Source: Epiperipatus broadwayi
Lineage: Eukaryota > Onychophora > Udeonychophora > Euonychophora > Peripatidae
Reading direction: 5' to 3'
Assembly: GCA_028023455.1 (NCBI GenBank)
Contig: JAQFVV010000206.1
Span: forward strand, 614,001-678,000
DNA length: 64,000 nt
A program made the translations under genes and the position numbers. The notes below the pieces were generated by a model that saw only the letters and a program-made list of their open reading frames with translations, searched no databases and was not told the DNA's origin. Below, in pieces: positions 1 to 10,165 of the stretch. The first letter of the stretch is position 1. Each line of letters opens with the position of its first letter.

Positions 1-66
1 AAGATCAAATGGATGACTGAAGAGGGCTTGAAAGTCTGGATTCAAATCCATATAGGGTAATGTATT
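1..66 (+). repeat. 3' tail of a hammerhead-family repeat (partial)
   Basis: The block TTGAAAGTCTG followed by GATTCAAATCC closely matches the segment downstream of the hammerheads near 6215-6240. GATTCAAATCC fits a Pol III B box, and TGACTGAAGAGG just before it fits an A box. The ribozyme part would lie left of the window, so only the tail can be seen. It could also be an unrelated tRNA-derived fragment. Confidence 0.3.
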
Positions 67-265
67 TGTAAATAAAAATTATATGATTATGTTTACATAA
101 ATAAATATTGCCATTTTAATTTTCTTTTTCAATTGCTTTGGTTGTATTTTTTATTATTATAAACAAGGTCTGTTTTTAGACATAAGAGTAAACTATTTTT
201 GATTATCTCAATATAATCTATCTCCTTGCTTGCGAAATTTTAATGTATTTGATTTAAAAGTACTT

Positions 266-380
266 TTTTTTTTTTTTTCATATGTCATAGCATCGGCCGG
301 GACGCGAACCCACAACCGTCTGCAACCAACTTCTTGCTTGCATGGCGGCTGCGATACCTCTCGGCTAACAACGCAAGACT
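266..380 (-). mobile_element. tRNA-derived SINE, copy 1
   Basis: Read on the minus strand this is a short tRNA-like head with an A box (TTAGCCGAGAGGT) and a B box (GGTTCGCGTCC), a short unrelated body ending in GATGCTATGACATATG, and a poly-A tail (the T run at 266-278). It is flanked by a perfect 15-bp direct repeat, GATTTAAAAGTACTT, at 251-265 and 381-395, which is the target-site duplication expected from LINE-driven retrotransposition. Four related copies occur in the window. Transcription would be by RNA polymerase III from the internal boxes. It is not a functional tRNA gene, because no proper anticodon arm and acceptor stem can be drawn. Confidence 0.8.
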
Positions 381-567
381 GATTTAAAAGTACTTGAGGA
401 TGAATTCAGTTTTTGATACCTCAAGCTTAAACCTTTTAACTGAAAATTTTTTTATTCACCAGATTGAGTAAACATTTGAGTAATTTTATTCTCATTTATG
501 ATTTTAATATGTTGTTTCTATTTATAAAAAAAATATTAATATACAATAATCAGAATTATTTTAATTT

Positions 568-669
568 TTTTAAGTGTCATAGCATCGGCCAGGATGCGAA
601 CCCGCAACCTGGGCAACTGCCTGCAAGTGCAAGGCAGTCGCACTGATCTCTCAACCACCAATGAAAGTC
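568..669 (-). mobile_element. tRNA-derived SINE, copy 2
   Basis: Same family as the copy at 266-380: it shares the tail GGCCGATGCTATGACA and the B box GGTTCGCATCC. The head differs, with TGGTTGAGAGATCAG at the A-box position. The flanks carry a near-perfect 15-bp direct repeat of the form GAATTnTTTTAATTT at 553-567 and 670-684, one mismatch apart. The different head suggests a second subfamily with another tRNA origin, or an older copy. Confidence 0.7.
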
Positions 670-684
670 GAATTCTTTTAATTT

Positions 685-1678
685 AGCTTCTAAAAATTGA
701 ATTAATTTATATTCAAATTGTTTAAATGTAATGAAAACTTTAACATTAATAACTGAAGAAAAATATAAAAAAAACATAAAAAAATAGCCTGCTGGTAAAA
801 CAAAAGAATTATATTTCAACCAATTATAACATGCAATTGCCATTGATTTTTCATATCTTAGAAGTTACAAATGCTGATTATTCACTTCTGTTCTCTTTTC
901 TTCATCTAAAATTAAATATTTTAAATAAAAATCCAAATCTACTCACATTATTTATTAATATAGTGTGAAAAGATCATAAACATGTGAATTTTATCAAAAA
1001 ATAGTCATGTTTTGCTAGTTGGCAACATATGTCATTGATGTGCAAACAGCAGTCAAGCATTATTGTCTTAATTATTTTTTGTCTAAAATTTAAAATTTTT
1101 CAAATTAAAGTTTATATTTAGACACAGTATTGTAAAAAATTAATTATAAATTGTACAAAATTATTGAAAAATATATTTATTTGCATTCTAAATCTATTAT
1201 GAAAGCATAAAACATTTTGACAGTTAAAAACACTTGGTTAACAATGGCAGAAATTGACAATTGACACTTTGAAGCAATATATGAAGTAAAAGAGGATAGA
1301 CAATTGGCTCTTTGTATGACCATGTACGGTAAACAAAATTTTATTTTTTTGGAATTAAAATATTAAATATAGATTAAGCCATGAATTTACTATAAAATGA
1401 GTAAATTGAAGAATATGCAACCAAAAATGGCCAAGAGAGGACACAAAATGCAAAAGTAATATTTCTTTTTTGTAATAATCAGGCAATTGATACTTTATAC
1501 TTCTATTTTATACTTTAATAATGACAAAATTAAATAAACTATGCCTCTAAAGATAATTAAACATAAAAAGTTTTCAAAGAATTAGAAGGGTAAAAATATA
1601 TTTTTAGCCTTTACTGTTAGTCCAGTCTTGAAGCTTTGGTCATATGTCAATTGATATTTCTCTTGTGTTTGGTTAGGC
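685..1678. other. AT-rich sequence, nothing recognised
   Basis: No open frame of note, no repeat shared with the rest of the window and no RNA structure that I could support. Confidence 0.5.
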
Positions 1679-2251
1679 TTGCAGGGTCGTTTCCAAACCA
1701 ATAGATAAAAAATGAACAACTATTCAGCAATTAATATGTATACTTTATTAGTACAAAACATATACACATGTTAGTTAAACAAATGAACAAATATAGTTGA
1801 TACACTTCAATGCTGAGATAGTTGTGTGGAGTATGGAACTCGCTTCCAGCTAAGGTTTATCCTACGTCATGAGTTCTGGTAAGACTCTTCCAGCTATCTA
1901 GTTAGCTTGCCTTGAGTCAGCTCTAGTTGAAACACAGCAGTTTCCAGTCCATAGGTGGACTTGCCTCACTGTGTGGATGTCTCAATAATGACTAGATAAA
2001 TATATTTGCTGATGGCAAATGGTTTAATGGAGAGCACGTTCTGTCATTCAGGTTAACATAAGTAATTGCTTTCTGCCTTGCCTCCAAAAGGCTGACTATT
2101 TAAAGGCACATCCCCTACCTTACTGGAAACTTGCATATTCAATGTGCAAACCCCACTCTAGGTTTTAATCCCATTGGATAGCAACTGGGTGCTAGCCAAT
2201 CAGGTAAGAAATATGAAATAGTTATTTCTGAAGGCAGGGTCAGATATGACA
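1679..2251 (-). repeat. LTR of Gypsy element 1 (3' LTR)
   Basis: On the minus strand the LTR begins TGTCATATCTGACCC, directly after a polypurine tract (GGGGGAGGGA at 2253-2262) that follows the end of the integrase frame. It runs to a CA end near 1679. Inside it are a CCAAT-type box (TGATTGGCTAG), a TTAAATAG TATA-like site and an AATAAA signal at about 1742-1748, in the order U3-R-U5. The outer boundary is my best guess from the TG...CA rule and could shift by some tens of bases. Confidence 0.65.
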
Positions 2252-3200
2252 TCCCTCCCCCTGGCTGAAATTAGCCCTAGAAGGCATAGTCATTGAAATA
2301 CACTTGGTTACATTTTGTCCCCTTGGTTGGTTTCTCCAGTTTATTGTTGTTCCTGTCTTCATCCTCTTAGCTTGATGAGTTTGTTTCTGGTTGGCTGCTG
2401 CTGTCTTAATTTTGCTGTTCATCTTCTCTGCTTGAGGCACTCGCCCAGGCTGACTAAAGCTTTTGTTAGCTTCAGATGTTTGGTTGAATCTTAGCTGGCT
2501 GTAATGGTGATGATAACCATCTTCTGTTTGCACAACAACAGTATAAAGACCCTTTATTTGAGTCACTATTTCTGGTATCCATTTTGTGGACCTGTAGTAC
2601 ATACGATATAGTACTTGTGTCCCTATTTGAAGTTCATTTCTTTTTGTTCCAGTTTGGCATCAGGTTTCAAGATTGATAGCATAGTTCTTAAGAGTCTGTT
2701 GAATAACAGTTCTGCAGGAGTCTTCCCTGTTACTGTGCTCAGAGTGGAGTGATGTTCTAGCAGAGTCCTGGCAATTTTGGAATTCCAACTTCCTGTAGCC
2801 ATTTTTGTTATCAGCTTTTTAGCTTCTTGTACCAATCTCTCTGCCTGACCATTACTTTCAGGATGGTATGGAGAGCTGTTCATAAGTTCAATATTGTTAT
2901 TAGTGCAGAAGGTTTTGAATGCACCAGATGAAAAATCTGTTCCATTGTCAGTCACTTGTGTTTTAGGAAGACTATGTGTGGCCAAATAGCCTTTCCAGAG
3001 CTTAAATCATGGCTGTGGAGTGAAGTGATGGTACTTCTGCAACCTCCAGCCACTTGGAGAATGAGTCCACCACTATTAACAGCAGTTTGCCTTTCCATGG
3101 ACCAGCATGGTCCAGATGGAGTCTAGACCAGGGCCCTTCAGGTTTGGGCCACTGGGCTGTTTTGTCTTTTGCTGGCATATTCTGATGTGTTTTGCACTGC
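2240..3200 (-). pseudogene. Gypsy integrase (broken)
   Basis: Integrase of a Ty3/Gypsy retrotransposon, which inserts the cDNA copy into the host chromosome. In minus-strand order: a CQQC pair from the HHCC zinc finger near 3195, the RLHLDHAGP block with the first catalytic Asp near 3115, VDSFSKW near 3060, VTDNGTDF with the second Asp near 2950, and SPYHPESNGQAE with the catalytic Glu near 2860. TPAELLFNR and a GPY/F-like C-terminal block follow. A stop codon interrupts the frame near 3000, there is a frameshift just after it, and another break lies near 2615. The catalytic triad is still readable. The element is dead but not ancient. Confidence 0.85.
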
Positions 3201-3342
3201 TGGCAATGGTGGATTTTGGTTTCGATGTCAGCATTTAAGATAGGCCATCACACATATAATTCTGCCAGCATCTTGTATCAGGACTATCCCTGTGTGCCCA
3301 TAGTGCAGCAAACTGAGCTCCTCAGAATGTCCAACTGGGAAA

Positions 3343-4066
3343 TTACAATTCTGGCTCCCCAAATAAGACCGCTGCATTCTGTTGAGATATACAACCTATG
3401 CATCCAGTAGGCTGAGAGTAACTCAACTGTCTTTCATTGGGCCAACCCTGTTGAACCCATTTTTGTAGCTTTTGGAAGCCTGGATCATTGTTAGTCCAGC
3501 CTGCCACTGATTTTCTGTTCAGTGGTAATGTTGTGTCTAGATCAATCATATTAATTGATTGACATGATGTTGGACTCTCTGCCACTTCTGCAGGCAGTCG
3601 GCTTAATACATCTACATGAGAAATATGCTTTTCTTCAATGTATTAAAGGGTAAAATCATAACCTGATTAGGAAATTGATCCACTGTAGCATTTGTGGTGA
3701 TGCATGCTGTGGGATCTTTTATCAGATGCAAAAATCCCCATAAGGGCTTTGTGATCTGTTTGGAGTATAAATGGTCTACCATATAGATAATCATGAAACT
3801 TTTTGATACCATTGATCAAAGCCAGGTCCACTCTATCTATTTGAGCATAGTTTTTCAGCTCTAGAGAAGAACTTTGATGCCAAAGCAATAAGACTGGGTG
3901 TTCTATCATTATTCCTATGGGCCAACACTGCCCCAGATCTTACAGGTGATGTGTCACAAGTCAGCACTAGTACTCTTTCTGGGTTGAAGTGTGCCAATAC
4001 TGTAGTATCTGATATTAGATTTTTTAGCATCTTAAATGCTTTGTCATGCTTACTGTCCCACTTCAA
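3343..4066 (-). pseudogene. Gypsy RNase H and linker (broken)
   Basis: This is the RNase H domain, which removes RNA from the RNA-DNA hybrid during reverse transcription. Visible blocks are W-D-S-K-H-D-KAF near the start, VLAHFNPERVLVL, a CDTSPVRSGAVLAH segment where TDAS is expected (Ala changed to Thr), then YLYGRPFILQTDHKAL, followed by a degraded linker ending in HVDVLSRLPAE. The domain is spread over three frames (about 4066-3833, 3909-3667 and 3585-3343), so at least two frameshifts separate it. It lies between the RT end and the integrase, in normal Gypsy order. Confidence 0.85.
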
Positions 4067-4320
4067 TTCTGCTTTATTGTCTAGTAACCTGCACAGTGGT
4101 TCAGCTGTTTCTGTTTTATGGTATAAGAAGCCTTTATTATAGTTTAGTAGTCCTAAAAAGGACTGAACATTCCTTCTTATTTTCTGGTGTTTTGGCTTTT
4201 TTTATTGCCATCACCTTTTTTGAGTTGGGTAAATGCCAATAGCATTTATTTTATACCCTAGAAACTCAAGATCTCTGGCTTCAAATATGCACTTTTCCAA
4301 GTTTATTGTAATGTATAGGG
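4060..4320 (-). pseudogene. C-terminal end of Gypsy reverse transcriptase
   Basis: The minus strand encodes a degraded stretch with LEKCIFEARDLEFLGYKI, then SFLGLLNYYKGFL. These are the conserved palm/thumb and connection motifs of Gypsy RT (usually K-C-x-F ... FLG ... FLGL-x-NYY). The catalytic YxDD region, the protease and gag are missing: homology stops abruptly near 4320, so the element is truncated or deleted there. Confidence 0.75.
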
Positions 4321-4504
4321 AGAATCAGGCTACTATAATTAAGGTTTAATCACAATTGTTGTCTGACCTTACCTTCAAAGTGTTGATTATTTATTGCCAG
4401 ATTCCTATTTTCATGGAAACATTTAGATTCAGTGAGCATCATAGTCTGGCCTGTTCTTGCCATTGGTAATGTATTGTTTTTTTTATGTATGCATTGATTA
4501 GTGG

Positions 4505-4578
4505 CAATGAATGCTCAATCCAATCACAATAAGGAATCTGGACTAGTCCATTATTGTAAGGCAAGGTGAGATATGACA
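4505..4578 (-). repeat. possible start of the 5' LTR of Gypsy element 1
   Basis: AAGGCAAGGTGAGATATGACA at the right end resembles AAGGCAGGGTCAGATATGACA at the start of the LTR near 2234-2251, and a CCAATCA block lies the same distance inside. If real, a large internal deletion joined the start of the 5' LTR to the RT tail. The match is short. Confidence 0.35.
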
Positions 4579-5500
4579 CAAGTATTTTGGGTGTGATTCA
4601 ATTTTAAGATTGTAGTTACAGAAATTTGCATTAAGAGTTATTTTGACTAGATTATTATTGAAGTGAAAACAAGTGGAAACTGATTTCTTTGGATTAATGT
4701 TAATAGAAGATGGGGCAAAAATTACTATCATTCTAGTAGTAAGATTTTTTAATCAACATTGAGAAAAGTCAAATACATAATTTTTTGTCACAAAGTCCTT
4801 GCTTTTCAAAATAATTTGCCCATCTGTTAATAAACTTTAATATTCCCTCATTAAAAATGTTTTAGGTAAACTGCAAGCCATAAATGCAACATTGTCTATA
4901 CCTTGTTATCAGACATGAATCTTTTTTCTTATAATGATGAATCTATATCTTTCCACCAGTAATAATTGTTTTAAAAAAAGTTTCACTTTCCTTAGTATAT
5001 TGTTTCAAATTTTATTTGCAGATGTCCAAATACTTCTGTTTGTGTTCTTCAGTGAATTTGTTTTGATTTTTCAAAACTCAAGTCTATTGTGGATTACTGC
5101 ATAGGCAGAGATATAATTGGCCTTCAAATGATTTGTCACAAAATCCACTGACACTCATCTATACAACAAAATCAGTTCACATGCACACTCTATTTTGTTA
5201 TCAGTCATCAATCCTGGATGTGAACAGGTATCTGATTTTTTGTGTGACCTTTCTTGAATTTCCTTATCCATTTATATAATCTTATTTATGACAAAACACT
5301 TTCTTCAATACTGTCCACCAAGCCTTCATTATATATCAGCCCACACATACAGTCAGATTACAAAACAATGTATTGCTGATATATGTCTTATGTTGGACAG
5401 CCATTGTTTTCAAATCATAGTCACAGTTGAACTGATATATCATGTTCAAAACTGCACAAAAGTGACTGTGGAGACAATTTCAGATTTTCAATGATATGAA
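4579..5500. other. AT-rich sequence, nothing recognised
   Basis: No gene or shared repeat supported. The last 200 bases may already belong to the hammerhead repeat unit but show no clear partner elsewhere in the window. Confidence 0.4.
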
Positions 5501-5830
5501 TGGTTGAAAAGTTGGAAAGTGAAGAAGATTGAATATTGTCCATTATAGTTTGAAGATTTGCTATCGTAATATTGTCCATTATAGTTTGAAGATTTGCTAT
5601 CGTAATATAAACTGAGCACTGATCATAAATATGTATGGGAGATGATGATCTATATCAGCTGATGAGTTCTGGTTCAGAATGAAATACATATATTGGAGAT
5701 CATCTATCCTTTTCACAATGTCATCATGTATATTGGTTGTATAAGATGGATTGGATAGGTGTAGGAAGTTTAAATGTCTGAGTTCAAATATCTTATAATT
5801 ACATGAAGTTTAATATAGAAAATATACTTG
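5500..5830 (+). repeat. hammerhead repeat unit 1
   Basis: This stretch aligns with 5995-6260 (same strand) and with the reverse complement of 44115-44345. Shared landmarks in order are GATATGAA, GAAGATTTGCTATC, AATATAAACTGAGCA, the hammerhead, then GTTCAAAT with a Pol III B-box-like look. The two head-to-tail units have hammerhead cleavage positions 462 bp apart. Inside this unit a 36-bp segment is tandemly doubled (5532-5567 and 5568-5603). There is no coding capacity. Metazoan retrozymes and schistosome Sm-alpha elements are built on this plan: short, non-coding, tandem, with a type I hammerhead. Confidence 0.7.
5644..5704 (+). ncRNA. type I hammerhead ribozyme, core intact
   Basis: Self-cleaving RNA motif. 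Stem I outer helix GATGATCT (5644-5651) pairs with AGATCATC (5697-5704). After a 3-base bulge, TCAG pairs with TTGG (5693-5696). The core CTGATGA is at 5659-5665. Stem II is GTTCTG/CAGAAT with loop GTT (5666-5680). GAAA follows at 5681-5684, and a very short stem III is ATA/TAT with loop CA. Predicted cleavage is after A5692. All invariant core bases are present. The short stem III is typical of the hammerheads in Penelope-like elements and animal retrozymes, which work best as dimers. Covariation with the two other copies supports the fold. Confidence 0.8.
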
Positions 5831-5994
5831 TATTTAAATATTACATATTCAGCCTGTATTCATCCCAAGTCTCTTCTGTATAATTAAATGGACATATTGA
5901 GGTCCTGTGAATGAGGAGACAGATTGGATTAAGACCAACATGGGTAGAACAATAATATTAGCATTATCAAGGGCTTTGAGTATTCCACCTTCAT

Positions 5995-6260
5995 ATTTTC
6001 GATGATATGAAGTTTGAGAGTGGAGAAAATTGAATTCCCATTAATCTTTGAAGATTTGCTATCTTAATATAAACTGAGCACTGATTGTAAATATATGTGG
6101 TAAATGGTGACTTGAATCAACTGATGAATGCTGGTATAGCATAAAATACATATATTGGAGATCTTTTTTATGTGGCCAATATATATTAGTTGTATAATAT
6201 AGATGGAATTGCTGTAGAGAATTTGAAAGTCTGAGTTCAAATACATTGTAGTTATTCAGA
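5995..6260 (+). repeat. hammerhead repeat unit 2
   Basis: Diverged head-to-tail copy of the unit at 5500-5830, with the same landmark order. The 200 bases between the units (about 5790-5995) have no counterpart after the second unit within the window. Downstream of the ribozyme, TTGCTGTAGAG and GAGTTCAAATAC stand at the A- and B-box positions. Confidence 0.65.
6117..6170 (+). ncRNA. hammerhead ribozyme, core damaged (G12 to A)
   Basis: The core CTGATGA (6121-6127) is intact and stem II is a perfect ATGCT/AGCAT helix with loop GGTAT. The stem III/cleavage segment AATACATATATTGG matches unit 1. The conserved GAAA reads AAAA at 6143-6146, so the catalytic G12 is lost. The outer part of stem I also pairs poorly. 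The motif is recognisable but should not cleave efficiently. Confidence 0.7.
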
Positions 6261-8260
6261 CTCCGTTTAAAATAAATCAGTCAGACCTTACAAGCTTTTC
6301 ACTCACATACTAAAATAAATATATAAAATAAAGGAGAAATAAATAAATAATGGAGCTAAGTCCCATTATGCCAAAATTAATTGGATCAATGTAGTTCACA
6401 TGGTGTAATAATTGATAATACTCTATGCACTTAGCTGTAGTGGCTAAAACTGATCTTAGGAAAAAGGAAAAATTATATTTTAAAAGAAAATTGAATTGAG
6501 AATCCATTTATTCCTTGTATATTCATTGAGCCTTTTAAGGGTCTAAGTTATAAGCAAAAGTACTCAAATCAAAATTTATTTATTTTTTATTGTAAAAGTC
6601 ACAAATCTCTTTATTTATTTCATTTTCCTGTTTATACCTGTAAAGTACATATATATATAAAAGAAAAAAAGAGAAAGCATTAATTTATTTAATTCTTGAA
6701 CTTCGCAGATCAAAAAAAAAAAAGAGAAAGAAGTAGATAAGTTAATGAAAATTCATTATTTATCTAGTAGTAATTAAAAACTTATCTTGTAAGTTTCTGT
6801 GTTTATAATGAAAAAAAAAAGAGTAGGAAAAATGTTAATCAATAAAATTAAAGATAAAAAGAATATTTTTGTATTTTTTAGTTTTCTTTATAAAGACAAA
6901 GAAATATTCTTTTCAATGTGAAAAAAAAAATTAATTAAAAAACTGATTAATTTATGACAATAAATAAAGATACCCGGATTTGATGAGTTTGATTAGGGTA
7001 GTATTGGTATATAAAGCAGTGATAGACACCAACGAGGAGGGTTTTTTGAAGGTTTTCCAGTTTAAGTGAGCTATAACATTGACTCAGTCAATAATTCGTG
7101 GCTCTTATCAATAAGCTAAGAATTTTCTTTTAAATAGCATTTCAGAAAGTTAAACTTGTTATCATGATAGCTCTAGTTATTTAAGAAACTTCTAAATTCT
7201 GAACTATTACTCAGCTAACATAAAAACCATGCAATGGCACAAAGTCTCACTATGCTGGGCAAAATATTTTGTTAGTTTATTTGTCAATTAAACTTGGAAT
7301 TATATAGCTTCCAGACAATGCCAATTTTTAAAGTATGTTGTTCTTGCCTGTACCAACTACTGTTGTTCTAAAACAAGCTCTACTGAGAACAAGCTCTACC
7401 TATCATCTTTCACCTATTTTTTGGCAGTCTATTCATGATGAACACATAATCTATCCATACTATCATTTTATCTGGAGAAGAACTCAAGAATGTACAACCA
7501 AAGAAGCTTTTGAACTTCCCTGATAGTGACTGGCCTATAGGTAAATTCTTCAAAAAAAAAGATTCAAATCTATTTTTTTTTTGAATAATTGGTAGTGTAA
7601 TATCAGAATTCTGATATGGTAAAATCTATTTGATTTAAAACAGCCCCTCTTTCCCCCAATTTTTTTGAGAGTTGACACCTTCAAAAATTTTTAAACTTTT
7701 TATTGACTCCTTCTACTTTATGATAGGATGAAAAAATGCTAATGTGAATTTTAGATTATTTTATAGTGTTTATTACTTTTTAAATTATGTATACCTAATA
7801 TATTTATATCTATCAAATGCATTATAATAAAACTTTTATTGTTAATAGAATTGACTGTGATGAGTGGGTTTGATGACTGTTGGCAAAATTAACAATGTTT
7901 GGTTCAAGATTAGTGAGTTTCAGCCTTAAATCTTAATGGAATTCTATATTTAACTTATTTTTCTCTTTTGTTAAACTGGAATTAACTTGACTAAAACCAA
8001 CTTACACAATATAAAATTTGGAAATGCAAGAATTACTTCCATCCAAAAGTAATTTAAGATCACTTTTTTTTTTATAAAAAAAAAAAATCACATTTTTTTT
8101 TATAAAAAAAAGTGTCTTAGCTTCAATGTCAAATGACAAATAAATTCATTTTGTAACTTACATTTGTTGTTTTCAGTTTCTGTTGAAAATGGCACCTTAA
8201 CCAATATTGAATGTGCATGTTTTCTAAATTTTCAAAACACAATTTAAAATCAACACTCAA
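6261..8260. other. AT-rich sequence, nothing recognised
   Basis: Many A/T runs. A 62-codon open frame at 7335-7523 resembles nothing I know and is most likely chance. No repeat shared with the rest of the window was found. Confidence 0.45.
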
Positions 8261-8412
8261 TTTTTGAAGATGCTTTATATGTATTTATATATTCATCTTT
8301 TATTTCTAATTGCTGTAGATTTGAAAGATATTGAAATTTTTGAAGATGCTTTATATGTATTTCTATATTCATCTTTTATTTCTAATTGCTGTAGATTTGA
8401 AAGATATTGAAA
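8261..8412. repeat. tandem duplication, 76-bp unit
   Basis: Two adjacent copies of a 76-bp unit starting TTTTTGAAGATGCTTTATAT at 8261 and 8337. They are almost identical (an A/C difference near the middle), so the duplication is recent relative to the surrounding decay. Confidence 0.85.
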
Positions 8413-8439
8413 ATCTCTGCATAACAATAAACATTTAAA

Positions 8440-9060
8440 CAAGCCTAATTTAACTTGGAAGTCTGAAAGAATTAGTCAAGCATGAATAACCTTGACATCT
8501 TTACCTTGTAGACAGATCAGGATGTCATTAAATTGTGCAAATAGGCCTGTCAAGTAGAAAATATGTTCTTATTTCTCTTCAGTTTATCACTCAAAAATCA
8601 ATTAATACTTGGAAGAAATTCTACAGTTGAGTCAAACAACTCAACAAGTCTTTGTAAATTTGCATCTCTAGACAACCATCTATTTTTATTTCAATAATTG
8701 GCTTAATAATTTATCATTTTTATAACAATGTTTGGTGAACAATCATGATTTATCAGGATGTCTCTAGGGTATAATACAATTATTCACTGAGATTATTTGC
8801 CAACACATGGTTTCTGTGCATCACAGTGATATTATGAACACTGGTAACTTTTCTTTAAGAAAGGAAGTGATTCTTGATAACAGCCCACCATTACAGTGCA
8901 GCATCTGTTCATATTTATTTAAATATTTTTCCAATGCTGGAAAATTGTCAGCCATCATTTTCAAAATATTTTGCAAATAAAAATTTGTTAATAACATAAG
9001 TCGTAAGAATGGAAGAACTACCAAAAGAGAATTCATCAAGTTAAATGGACAATTTACTAT
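8440..9060 (-). pseudogene. hAT transposase relic (ZBED5/EPM2AIP1-like)
   Basis: Remnant of a hAT-superfamily DNA transposase or of its domesticated relatives. The minus strand shows HRNHVLANNLSE near 8815-8780, the hallmark RWLSRDANLQRLVELFDS near 8682-8625 followed by VEFLPS, then in another frame a CLQGKDVKVIHA segment near 8515 and FQVKLGLF near 8445. This is the order seen in ZBED5-like proteins (H-R ... RWLSRG ... L-x-EL ... LQG ... KL). Stop codons and frameshifts separate the blocks. The catalytic N-terminal half is not recognisable; the 72-codon frame at 8821-9039 may be part of it, but I see no motif there. Confidence 0.65.
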
Positions 9061-9857
9061 ATATTAGCTCTTTTTTCAACATCTTCAGTCATTTTATCAA
9101 TCCATCTTTATGCAATATTCATTCTCAATGGTAAGCATTTTAAGACAGAACCATAGTCTTCTTTATTATAATTTTAATTACTTTTTTTAAATTGCAACAA
9201 TAATGATAATCTATACAATTAAAATGTTTTTCCCGTTTTTGTTTTATTAAAAAAATAGTATATGAAGTTGTTAATCTTTTTTTACTATTATCTTCAGAGG
9301 GTACTTTCATAAATGATTTTTTATTTGTTTGTTGTGTGTGTTTCTTTCAATTTTTTTTTTAAAAAGTCAGATATTTGTCCTTCTTATCAGGATGGAATCT
9401 TTGGAAATGATTCATTTTTGTTGGTTTCACTGCATATTCACTAAAAGTTTTTTTTTTTTTTTTTTACAGAGAAGTCTTGACACATAGACTTTGTTACATT
9501 TGTTAATAAAAAAATAAATCCAAAATTCAAATAAATTTTCATGTCTTTATAGTTATAATTCAATAATTATAATAAGACATTTCTATGTTACTACAGCCAT
9601 AATGTACATAGGTAAACAACCAATTAATATTTGACAAATGAAAAAACTGAAATTATGCCATATGACAATAGTATTTTTTGTCTGACATATATAAATAGCT
9701 CATATCTGTAACGTATGGATTTAAATCATAAAAATTGCCATTATGTTATGCTTTCAATATTTGCATCTATAATGTCTGTGAACCTCTAAACTTTTTATAA
9801 GAATGGTTGATTTGTTTGTGATATTTTAAATATTTGCAGCAGTAAAGTCTATAAATA
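9061..9857. other. AT-rich sequence, nothing recognised
   Basis: Homopolymer A and T runs; no gene or repeat supported. Confidence 0.45.
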
Positions 9858-10100
9858 TCACCTATCTGTCTGTCTGTCTATTTACCTATCTCCCTTCCTT
9901 TCTCCCTACCTCTCTACCTACATACCCACTCACTTATTCATCCATATATATATATATATATATAGCTATATATCATCCATATATATATATATATATATAG
10001 CTATTTATCTGTCTATTTATCTGTCTGTCTCTGTCTGTCTATCTGTCTGTCTATCTATCTACCTATCCATCTATCTACCTATGTATCCATCTATCTACTA

Positions 10101-10144
<44 letters not shown>

Positions 10145-10165
10145 TCTATCTACCTATAATCAAAT
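9858..10165. repeat. tetranucleotide microsatellite (CTGT/CTAT) with TA tracts
   Basis: About 300 bases of imperfect CTGT, CTAT and CCAT tetranucleotides (GACA/GATA type on the other strand), interrupted by two nearly identical blocks made of CCA followed by a long TA tract and TAGCTAT (about 9941-10003). Confidence 0.95.

Noticed and set aside
283-378. tRNA gene
   Set aside because: A and B boxes are present, but there is no complete cloverleaf, and the poly-A tail with target duplication shows it is a SINE.
3951-4242. Plus-strand frames of 63 and 68 codons
   Set aside because: Antisense shadows of the Gypsy RNase H and RT relics.
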